From Phytophthora hibernalis (lineage: Eukaryota; Oomycota; Peronosporomycetes; Peronosporales; Peronosporaceae): a stretch of DNA of 64,000 bases. Shown here piece after piece: positions 1 to 8,918 of the stretch. Where the stretch lies: positions 248,001 through 312,000 of the forward strand of contig JAAKBF010000003.1 of the NCBI GenBank assembly GCA_012656075.1, read 5' to 3'. The notes beneath the pieces are model-generated. The model searched no databases, was not told the origin of the DNA, and saw nothing but the letters and a program-made list of their open reading frames with translations. A program made the translations under genes and the position numbers. The first letter of the stretch is position 1. Each line of letters starts with the position of its first letter.

Positions 1-129
1 CGTCCCATGAACTTCAGCTTATTGCGCGCTTCAAGATTGGGAAGCCAATGGCTTCAATATCAATTTCAGGGAATTGCTCTCCTGCACATTCGTTACCCAC
101 GAATGGGGTCCGCGGTGGTCCGAGTGTGC

Positions 130-366
130 TGCTGATGGATGTCGCCCCCTCCACATACACTTCTGTATCGACAATACATCGGTGTTGGCCTGGCAAATCG
201 CCTCGCGTCACGTAACACTCGTGCTCAAGACATTATCAGGCTCCAGGGATACTGGGAGAACTCTCTCAACCTCCGTTACTCGGCTTCCCATATCGCTGGT
301 ATCGATAACACCCGCGCCGACGCCGGCTCACGCATTGCCGCCCAGCTATCCAGTTCGAAGAACTAA
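130..366 (+). pseudogene. DIRS-type RNase H domain, 3' end (broken)
   Basis: Two frames together show the tail of a retroelement RNase H: a CIDNTS motif near 160 in one frame, then NRLASRNTRAQ and, further on, IAGIDNTRADAGSR in the next frame. DIRS elements end their RT-RH polyprotein with a near-identical DNTRADAGSR-like signature, where the last acidic residue belongs to the RNase H active site. The reading stops at 364-366. The upstream frame jump marks it as decayed. Confidence 0.7.
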
Positions 367-369
367 CTC

Positions 370-1437
370 GTGGTTGGACGCAGGTATCACCGACGATAGA
401 CGTCCACGGACTCTCAGTGCTCTGGCGCAATATCTCCGCGAGCATTCTGTTGCCGACTCCACCTTCACCAAGTACTCTGCTGCGATGACAAAGCGGACGG
501 CGTGGACATCGCGTCGGGGAATTCAGCCGTGTCTCTCGGGCGTTACCGACGATGACCGCATCGAAGTACTCTCTGCATTTCTCGTGCACGGGTTTCAATA
601 TGGATTTGGTGCTGGCGCCCGCTACGAGGATCATCGATACTCAACACACTACAAGGCGTCCGTCACTTCTTCGCTGCGGCCGGAAGGGTTCTTCCGATTG
701 CACACCCACACGTTCCTGATAGGGATATGCCGGCTTGACACATCTCTGCGACACAAGGCTCCAGTGTCCATTCGGTTACTCGAAACCTGCTTCCATACTC
801 TCCGTTTCGATGATACATTCGTCCAAGCTCTCTGGGTGGTCGTGTGTGGCGTTCCTTTTCCTCCTGAGACGGTCGGAAATTGTCTCCATCACCGGAAACT
901 CGTTCAAGTGGTTCGCGCTTAGAGCAAAAGATCTGGTTGTCCTGGACGTGGCGGGTCTCCGACATTATCGGCGGCTGAAGCGTAATTGGTACACATGCGG
1001 CTTCGCGGTTCCAAGACCAATCAGTGCGGGCATGCAACAGCTAGAATGCTGTATCGTTCAGGTCACGCATTCGTGTGCCCTGTCTTTGGTGTTCTTCTTC
1101 TTCTACGATCAAGACAAGACCTCCCTCCCGGTATACCAGCGGCAGTGTACCTGGGACGCACCGGCCATCCGGCGTGTATTTCAACGGCACACCTGTCGAG
1201 TGCGATCAAGAAGACTCCTGTACTGAATCGTGAGGATCCAAGGAACTTGAGCCCGCACTCCTTCTGTGCCGGGGTGCAACACACATTTATCGGGCAGGAG
1301 TGGATGCCATGACTATTCAATTTCACGGCCGGTGGGTTTCGGGAGACCTTCAAGACCTACACCAACCTCTGCGCGGAATCCGTCACCTCCCTCGCTGCTA
1401 ACATGGTCACCGGCTCCAAGGGTGACTTAACTCTTCA
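370..1437 (+). pseudogene. Tyrosine recombinase of DIRS-like element (broken)
   Basis: The plus strand encodes a phage-integrase-fold recombinase in pieces. An N-terminal SAM-like part (LAQYLREHSVADSTFTKY) starts near 410. The catalytic part follows in another frame: LRGSKTNQ near 1000, SPHSFCAG near 1255, then AGVDAMTIQFHGRW and a KTYTNLCAES segment near 1350, which would carry the nucleophilic tyrosine. The HxxR box usually reads HSxRAG; here the arginine is cysteine, which would abolish activity even without the frameshifts. The segment ends at a stop after TGSKGDLTLH at about 1437. Confidence 0.7.
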
Positions 1438-1477
1438 CTAGTGGGCATATGCTGTATGACCTACAATGGGGGCTCCG

Positions 1478-1807
1478 CTCCCTCGTTCCTTTTGGATGAG
1501 CGGATGGTCATGAACATATGGCCATTAATGAACTACGATGATTTACCCATTAAAAGTTGTGGAAAGGTTCAGTTTCTGAAAGCACGAGAGGAAATGGTGT
1601 TTTACACAAATGGGTACAATAATGATGTGGTGTACATATCATGTGCGAACCACGCACTGCCAGCTCCCAGTTCAGCTTTCGCCCAAGACAAGAAAGCCAA
1701 GCTAGTTTAAGACCCGCCTCTCCTCGTCCCTTTTGGATGAGCGGATGGTCATGCACATATGCCCATTAATGAACTACGATGTTTTATCACCAAAAGTTGT
1801 GGAAAGT
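1478..1807 (+). repeat. Direct repeat pair, about 90 bp each
   Basis: Two copies at about 1478-1566 and 1717-1807 share long identical blocks such as TTTTGGATGAGCGGATGGTC and CATTAATGAACTACGATG and both end in AAAAGTTGTGGAAAG. They differ by a handful of substitutions and lie 240 bp apart. They sit directly downstream of the tyrosine recombinase, where Ngaro/PAT-type DIRS elements carry split direct repeats, so they may be that element's terminal structure. That link is inference. Confidence 0.8.
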
Positions 1808-3400
1808 GTATACGACGGTGGTGAAGCGTGGCTACATTGTGGAGCGAGCGCGATGGAGAGTACGGAAACTCGCCGGGTGCTACGTGCTCGAGCATGAAAC
1901 ATGGAGTACAGCGCCTGGACGACCAACCGGACGACGCTGGCTTACGGCCCAAGCTTTCGAGGAGTTACACGACTCAAGAAAGATCTAGGACGTTCTCAAT
2001 ACTGGGGACGGCGAGTAGGTGGATTGCTTGTCACTCACCTACCCGTACCCAACAGGAACAGAAGGTTGACCCGGCAGTGATTTTCGCGACAGCGGACTAG
2101 TGGACAATGACGACAAGTGAACAAGCGTGTCGGTTCGGTGGGAAGGGACTAGTGCCACCGATGAAAGAAGGCCGCCAAACGATGCTTCGAGTTGCGCGAT
2201 GGCAACTGGAAAGATCGCCGGGAGGAATGACTCCGCACGGCGCACAGAAGAACGGAGCGTGCGCAGGCGAGGAGGCTACATATGAGGCATGGAGATAGCA
2301 AGGGGGATGTTCCATGAGGGTAGGAGACTATCCAAAGGGGTGATTTTCAGTAGTTGGTAGGTTATATCTTCGGTGGCTAGGAGGGCAACGATCTGCTGTT
2401 TATCGTCGTCACTCAGTTGCGATTATTCTCAGAGAAGGGAAAAACACGACTAAAGACAGCTGAAACGAGACGAACTAAGGTAGGCTACCGAGTAGGCCAG
2501 AACCAAAGACGATGATTAGTAAGGTGGCGGGGGCCGCGGAGAGAGACCGTGGGGGACAAGTGCAAACGTACTGGACTCCCTGGTCCGAGAGTGTGACGGA
2601 CCTGAGCATGAGTGTATGTGATGAGGGGGCGCTCTAGGTGTATGTAAATACGAGTGTGAAAACAGCACGAGTACGACCAAAGACGCATCCAGTGGGTGTG
2701 GTTGCTGCTAATGTACTTACCTTACCGTCCTTATTGAGCTTAAGAATCATCGCTGGTCTCTCTGAAGTCTTACAGCGGCGGCGTGGAAAGGAGTTACTAG
2801 TAAGCATACAGCGACGGGGACGTGTACGGGGCAGTACATAAGATGGCGCAAGCAACATCAGTCTGATTGTTTCTAAGTGTATTTCGCATAAATGTGCAAA
2901 TTTATTAAAAGTGCATTCACTAACTAAACTAATTCTAGTGAAGACGATCAAATTCACCTCGCTTGAAGCGGAATAAATGATTCTTAACATGGTATCATAA
3001 TATTTGTACTTTTGGCTCTGTGTTGCTTGTTTACAAACGGGTTCTCGGCGGGTGTTTCAAAAGGATATTTCATCATTTTAACACGAAATACCCCATTGGC
3101 CGCACCCTACTCACAAGGAAGGGTTTTGGGGGTAGATTTAATGTCAACTTATCCGGGTGTGTATAGAGCATGTATAACGGTAAACATAAAATATCCGGAT
3201 CGGGAAACAGTAGTGAGGCTACAGCATTGCCCATCTTTTAAATTTAGACCCCAATTCGAACTGTACTTCGAAGTATTATGTAGCATGTCACACACAGATT
3301 TGGACACTTGACGACCACCGAAATGTTGGCATGCTGCAGAACATTCCAGCCTGGAAGTTCCAGCCGGGAACCCACACGTCTGCCTTCGCACTGCTACATC
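1808..3400. other. No gene recognised
   Basis: I see no coding signal here. The open frames up to 122 codons have no recognisable motif and overlap each other on both strands. The part from about 2860 to 3330 is AT-rich. It may hold further repeat debris, but nothing I can name. Confidence 0.5.
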
Positions 3401-3810
3401 TACAACTTTTCAACTTCAAAATGGCAAAAGAAAATTCAATGCGTCATAAGGTAAAATCAAGATGACGTGAATAGAGAAGTGACTGACGCACGTTTTTATA
3501 TTTTGCATACGCGCGGCTCGTCCGCCTCCTGAATAGCTCCATCATGGGACTTAATGGTGTGGAACGAGCCTATGTGGCAAGATACGTGGTTATAGCATGG
3601 CTTCGTAGAAGAGAAACCGGCCGCCTTCATCAAGCGTTCCTTGATAAAAAGTTCTGGCGCGACCGTACTTAAAATAACGTTATCTGCAGTATATAATTCC
3701 CTTTCAAACCCGTTGCTTCTATAATATCATATTTGTCACCATGTGTCATTTTGATTTTACGTTATGACGTATAGAATTTTCTTTTGCCATTTTGAAGTTG
3801 AAAAGGTGTA
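3401..3810. mobile_element. MITE-like element with 68-bp terminal inverted repeats and TA flanks
   Basis: The segments 3401-3468 and 3743-3810 are reverse complements with only a few mismatches: the left arm reads ACTTTTCAACTTCAAAATGG and the right arm CCATTTTGAAGTTGAAAAG in mirror order. A TA dinucleotide stands at each outer edge, as after Tc1/mariner-type insertion. The 274-bp centre has no open frame of note. This is a typical non-autonomous DNA transposon of about 410 bp. The TA could also belong to the repeat itself, so the superfamily is uncertain. Confidence 0.75.
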
Positions 3811-4317
3811 CTTTTACGCTCATTTTTCTTCCCAAAACTACTAGCTGCAGCTCTCTAAATCAAACAGACCACTGGCTCCCAAATAGACCGGTAGCGTTCG
3901 TCATTTTTGTGAGGGTGCTGCGCTTTTTTCGACTACGTGTGGGTTCGTTTGTCTTTTTGCCAAGCAAATCCCGAATCCCGAATGCCGGACAGTTGACTCA
4001 TCGTCGCGCGTCCGCCTTCTGTCCGCCTTCGTTAACACGACACTTAGACGTGGACACTCGATTGTGTGGCCTGTAACCAACCGCACTATCACCCGCTTTT
4101 CATACGAACAGAAATCGTCACCTCGTCGCAACTTCGACTTGAAGGTCGGAACTGCGATTTGCTGTTGCTCATCGTGCCATTAATCTTTGCTTTGCAGACG
4201 CGACGCTCCAGACTCTATTTTTTAAACTTCAACGTGATTCCCAAGTGCGTGTCGTTCTTCGCAGGACTTGACCGACTTGCATGCTCCTGCGCGACGACAT
4301 GGGATTTGACCAAACAT
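3811..4317. other. No gene recognised
   Basis: About 500 bases between the MITE and the 3' end of the zinc-finger gene. I see no motif-bearing frame; it probably contains the 3' untranslated region of the minus-strand gene that ends at 4318. Confidence 0.5.
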
Positions 4318-5311
4318 TTACTGGTCCGCTGGCGGTGGTGGCGGCTTTTCCTCGTCGTCCGGATCGGCGGTTCTCTCGCCTAACTCTCCTTCCACCACCA
4401 CTGTCGCCTCGACACCGTGTTGGCGCTCCTGGTAATGGTTGTTGCAGAGATTGTCGGTGCGCTCATATGCCTGGCGTTTGCAGCCTTCCACCTCGCACCG
4501 CTTGCCTGTGAATAATCAAGAAAAATAATCTAAAAACTTGCACGCCAATTTCGGTGGTGCGAGGAAAATAATATCGAGCGCGTACCTCCTCCATGAGCCC
4601 AGCACAGGCCGTTGGAAATGGCGATCTTCTCGCAGTTTTCAGTCTTGCACTTGGTACCACCGCCGTGTGACCAGCAGAAGCCACGCGATTTGGCGCGGTT
4701 GATGCAGCTTGGGACTTTACACTCCGTTGAGCCACCTGTTCTCGAACGAAATAGGACAAACAGCACCATTATTAGCTGGCAACAACGTGAAACACGTAGG
4801 TAGACGCGTACCGTGCTTCCAGCAACGTCCTTGGTGTTTCGCTCGACTGGTACAGCCCGGTTCAAGACATCGCTTGCCACCCTGTTCAGTTGCAACGTAC
4901 ACAGAGATCAGTTAAGTTACTCCTGCGTCCCACATATTCAGCGTTGGCTGACGCCAAAGGAAGTGTCGGTTTATGAATCGCTGAGAAGTTGACGATAAAT
5001 AACGATGTGGATAGTACGCACTCCATGTCGAACGCAAAGTCCTTGGTCCACCACATACTGCTCGCAGTCTTCGTGCTTGCAGATGCGGCTGGGCGGTCCC
5101 GCGCGCGGCGCTTCCCATCGGCACCTTGCTTGTTGCGACCGCCACGACTGTTGCTCTTAGCCTGCATGACTGCAACGTCCGCGAGTCCTGCCTCGCCAGT
5201 TAAATCGCCTGTGCTCCTGCTCCTGGTGATTAACGCCGCGGCCCGTTTGCCTCCGGACGAAGGCGTCGCCTGCAAAACATCAGACGGACCATAGCAACTT
5301 AGCGCGCGCAA
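4318..5311 (-). CDS. WRKY19-like CX4C zinc-finger protein
   Basis: Four exons on the minus strand fit perfectly: about 5311-5022, 4881-4812, 4735-4586 and 4505-4318, with introns 5021-4882, 4811-4736 and 4585-4506, all GT-AG. Together they encode five repeats of a small Zn module with C-x4-C, about 11 residues, then C-x2-H, often followed by GGG and a basic pair (for example CLEPGC...GRCWKHGG). The family is expanded in oomycetes and resembles the finger seen beside WRKY domains in plant WRKY19; DNA or protein binding in the nucleus is assumed, not shown. Upstream is a basic Ser/Arg-rich segment in a frame that differs by one base: one G seems missing in the run at 5091-5093. The exact start is uncertain; further 5' exons could lie up to 5670. 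Ends in a Pro-rich acidic tail. Confidence 0.75.
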
Positions 5312-6484
5312 TGCCGACTTGTTAGTACCTATCGTAGTTCATACCGGCAGCCGCTGACGCTGCCTGGTCGTCCAGAATGAAGCTTAGTGATGACTTGCTG
5401 AATGCTTCTCCGTCGTCTTGAGGCGTAGTCGGGTGCGCGTAGCTGTTCGTGCGTCTAACCTTATGCCTATTGCTGCCGTCACTAGCACCAGGTCGTTCTT
5501 GTGGTGGCGCTGCCTCCTCACCGCTCTCGGCGACTCGAAGGTTGCTGAGTGCACTCCATTCTCCTCAGTGGCCTGTTGTCCTGCGACTCCAGACTCGCGT
5601 TTCATGCCGCGAGTGTTATTCGCCGCACCATGTTCTCCTGTATCTGCTTCCTGCTCTCGGCGCTCCATGTGAGCTCGATGAAGACTGAAAGGTGATGTGA
5701 GTGCCTAACTGCGACGTCACAAGCGCCGCGAGCACACGCGCGTGCTCTTGAGGATTTCAACCACGACCAAACCACACGCAAGTCGGTGACTTACGTCAGA
5801 AGGTGTTGCGCTTGCAGTGCAGACTGTTTGCGGATGGAACAGCCAGCCAGCCAGCTGGAAGAAGCCCCAGCCCACAGAGCCCTACTCAGTAAAGGACCGC
5901 GGGCTCACGAGCGCGGATGGTGCTGTTGTCGTTCTCGGCCCTGGAGCTTCTCGCGGAGCTGGAGTCCGAGTTTGCAGAGACTTTGCTATGCACGTCGAGG
6001 CGTCGTCTTCCACGCTGGAGTCGAGTTGCCACCCTTTTCTGCTGCTGAGGTAGCTTCACTTTGTGTCGCGACGGAACGAGTCGAGTGACGGTGATGTTCC
6101 ACCCGGGTTCGCGGCACTTGAGCTTTTGGTTACTCACCAGAAGCCGGAAATTGCTATGATACGCTTTTTAAGGGTGAGTCCAGCGTGGCACAATGCAAAG
6201 TTGGCCGATGCTGACCAACAAGCGATGAGTGGACCCGATGCGACCTCGCGACAATATGACAAGCTTTTCTGCCGACGGCTACGCTTTCTAGAGCTTCTTA
6301 TTCAAGAGAAGCGGATACGAAACGCAAGTGAACGCGCTGGCCAAAGCGATGTGCTCTTTTGCTGATTGAAGTTGCGGGGCTCTCCGTGTCGCCAGGTTGT
6401 CCGTGTAGGCTTTGGGGGCTTTGGCAGCACGACAGGTCGATGTTGACGACGCACAAACTTCACTCAGATTTCGGATGTGCTTTC

Positions 6485-6559
6485 AAAATCTTCGCAAACT
6501 ATGGTTGATACTCACAAAGAACTTCTTTGTGAGCATCAACCATAGTTTGCGAAGATTTT
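6485..6559. repeat. Near-perfect 37-bp hairpin
   Basis: Arms 6485-6521 and 6523-6559 are reverse complements with one mismatch and a single-base spacer; the outer part reads AAAATCTTCGCAAACTATGG. Transcribed, it would fold into a long, nearly unbroken stem; as DNA it could extrude a cruciform. It is not next to a called gene. It may be a tiny fold-back transposon or a small-RNA precursor; the sequence alone cannot decide. Confidence 0.9.
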
Positions 6560-6906
6560 CGTGGAAAGGTAGACCGTGAGGCCGGACGTGTGGCCAGCAG
6601 CGCGGCTGTTTCAAAACAAGAAAACGTGAAAGGAATCTGCGGACTCGTATTATTGACTGTGAATACAGCGTCTCAGAGAGAAAGAGAGTTCTTTAAGTAA
6701 TAATGAAGCCGCGCGCAATTGCTTCGTCGAGCGACGAGTACGATTTTCGCGTGGTGTATACGATCACATATTACGGCTGGTCGCGACAACGATTTCTTCT
6801 CGCGCGGATACCCTATGGGGCAACGGCTGTGCGAAATCAAAGCGATGGCCGTCGAACCAGGTGCCCCGCGAGACATTAATAAATGAGCAGAAGCTCAAGT
6901 CGAGTC

Positions 6907-6956
6907 GACTGTGCTCAACTTGAGCACAGTCTCAAGAGTCTACTACATGTAGACTC
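6907..6956. repeat. Two adjacent short palindromes
   Basis: The first has perfect 12-bp arms (6907-6918 GACTGTGCTCAA, 6920-6931) with a 1-base spacer. The second, 4 bases further, has 8-bp arms (6936-6943 GAGTCTAC, 6949-6956) with a 5-base loop. Function unknown. Confidence 0.85.
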
Positions 6957-8091
6957 GCACCTTAGCATCGTCGCGCGGTGTCGACAGGGTAAAGCGTGGA
7001 GCAGTCGACAGAAATCCAGTGCGTGCAGAAGGCTGATTTCGCCACCACGCTTTCGAGCATCAGCGCCACACTCTTGGGGCCGGATTTCGTCGTCGCGCCA
7101 GCGAGTCTCGACAAGTGGATCGACTGATTTCGTTTCGGTGTATCTACCGTCCCACATGATCGATAACTTGTCAAGCAAAGACGCGCGTGGCGTGGTCCGA
7201 CGTGAATGAGCAGCGCCTGCAGTCCCGGTTGCTGGTGTTGTCAAAACTCGGCTGTGACCAAGCGCTATGGACGCGGAGGTTAATATGCCACGGCGGTTTC
7301 CAGGCGGTAGTGGTACCACCAGACTCATGCAATTTGATCCTGTGGACAATATCCACTGGACATGCTCGTCACTCGGTCATGTAATCGATGGATCATCGCG
7401 ACGATAGCGACCGCCGACCGCCGATGGCTTTTCGAGGTGAACAACTCTTTCGACGAGTCGCCGATTTTCGGTAGCCGTACGCTACGCTGGCAGCGAGAGA
7501 CTCGGCGGCGCTCACTGAAAGTGCAGGTAAGGCATGTCGCTATGCACAGGCCCCGACAGATGCAGTTCCGGCTTTCCAATGTCGGCCATCTTCCGCCCTC
7601 TGACTCATTTTCGTGTCCGCTTCGTTCGGACATGTTAAGCGACGTTGGAGGTCCCAATTGAGAGGCTTCAAGGTTATCTGCATGTGCCTTGGTTGTTTCG
7701 ATGGGTCTACTGCGTCACGAAGTCTGCGTGTCATCGCTTCTGGCCCTGAAGTTCTGGACCCTTGCAGCATATACTGCATCGCAACTGCGTTTGTGTCAGC
7801 TTAATAGTAGCTCTTGCTTTCGAACCAAGACGCTCACAAGAAGTTCCGAGTTCGTCGACCTGAGCTCGATCTGGGGCGTGCTCTACTAAGGCAATGTCTA
7901 GTAGAAAGTGAACCGCCTACAGGGCGGTCTCAATATTTTGAGAACAGTCGGTGTCAATAGATTAATTGAAGTACACCGTTCTATTTATCTCCTTAAGCTC
8001 TTTTAAAACATAACTTCATTAAGCATCCTAAGGAGATCAAACTTTCAATCTCATCTCATCTAATCGTCACGTCACTATACTACTCGCAACA

Positions 8092-8832
8092 ATGGCCGAG
8101 ACCGCGCGCCCCATGTTCGCCATGCTGTGCGCCAACAACGTGAACCGCAGCACGGAGGCGCACGACCACCTGCACGCCGCAGGGCTGCGCGTGTGTTCCT
8201 TCGGCGCCGGCAACCGCGTGCGCTTCCGGGCCCGTCGCGCGACGACCCGCGCATCTACGAGTTCTTCACGCCCTACGAGTCCATGTACCGGGAACTCAAG
8301 GGCGAGAACGCCGAGCTGTAATATACCGTTTGTCAATTATTGATACTATTGAATTGATAATTGACAAAAGTTGGAACTCTAACAGGTTCAAGCGCAATGG
8401 CGTGCTGTCCATGCTGGAGCGAGATATGCTCACCAAGAAGTGTCCGCAGAGGTGGCAGGACCTCAATAGCAAGGAGTTGCAGGGCCTGGATGTGGTGCTG
8501 TGCTTCGACGACCGCATCTTCGAGATTGTGCTGGAGGACCTGCAACTACGCGGAGCTCCGGGCACGGAGCCCACGACGGCCTGGAGGCCGCTGCATTTAC
8601 TGTGTCTGGACACCAAGGACACGCCCGAGCACGCCAAAGTGGGCGGGTCACTGGCGCTCGAGCTGTGCCAAGCGGTAGGTTGATGGTGATCTGGTGGGGT
8701 AGATGTGGTGACTGATTGTTGGTGTGGCAGATTGACGTGCTCAACAGTCTGGACGACGGAATTATCGACGCCATTCAGGACTTCGAAGGTCGGAGGAACG
8801 TGCACCTGCTGTACTCGCTCATGCACGTTTAG
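8092..8832 (+). CDS. SSU72: SSU72-like RNA polymerase II CTD phosphatase
   Basis: Three exons: 8092-8317, 8386-8674 and 8731-8832; introns of 68 and 56 bp are GT-AG and restore the frame exactly. The protein starts with FAMLCANNVNRSTEAH, containing the CX5R phosphatase loop (C-A-N-N-V-N-R) of SSU72, and keeps the family's LGF-like length (about 205 residues) and its C-terminal RRNVHLLYSL segment. SSU72 removes phosphate from Ser5/Ser7 of the polymerase II tail and works in 3'-end processing in the nucleus. Between 8221 and 8233 the frame slips by one: the expected CGC-TTC-CCG-GGC reads with one C fewer at 8226-8227. Everything else is intact, so I take this as a base-calling loss. The gene converges on MCM9, 86 bp away. 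Confidence 0.93.
8329..8368 (+). repeat. Hairpin inside SSU72 intron 1
   Basis: Perfect 12-bp arms (8329-8340 TTTGTCAATTAT and 8357-8368) with a 16-base loop occupy most of the 68-bp intron. In RNA this stem would bring the 5' and 3' splice sites together. Whether it matters for splicing is unknown. Confidence 0.8.
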
Positions 8833-8918
8833 TGTGACGGCGGCTGGTAATGGATAAGGACCGACTTATTTTGCTGCTACCCACACTGTTCGTCGAGACC
8901 TTCGGTGTGTTCATGACT

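Larger units (their letters stand above)
1..1437 (+). mobile_element. DIRS-like tyrosine-recombinase retroelement, 3' remnant
   Basis: The left edge of the window lies inside a degraded retroelement read on the plus strand. It carries the end of a DIRS-type RNase H domain followed by a tyrosine recombinase, the gene order expected of DIRS-like elements and not of LTR elements or Cryptons (which have no RT/RH). Both parts are spread over three frames with stops, so this copy is dead. The 5' end, including reverse transcriptase, lies outside the window. The direct repeats at 1478-1807 may be its split direct repeats. I am confident of the class and less sure of the 3' limit. Confidence 0.75.
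5312..8050. other. No confident gene; contains hairpins
   Basis: Open frames of 60-145 codons exist on both strands but none has a motif I know. The minus frame 5668-5384 could be a 5' exon of the zinc-finger gene. A short plus frame from an ATG at 7267 to a stop at 7407 has coding-like composition and is followed by a GTAAGG donor-like site at 7526, so a small unrecognised gene near 7.2-7.6 kb is possible. The hairpins at 6485-6559 and 6907-6956 are listed separately. Confidence 0.4.

Noticed and set aside
74..922. Intact 282-codon host gene at the left edge
   Set aside because: It mixes RNase H and recombinase pieces of a DIRS element, with the motifs spread over other frames.
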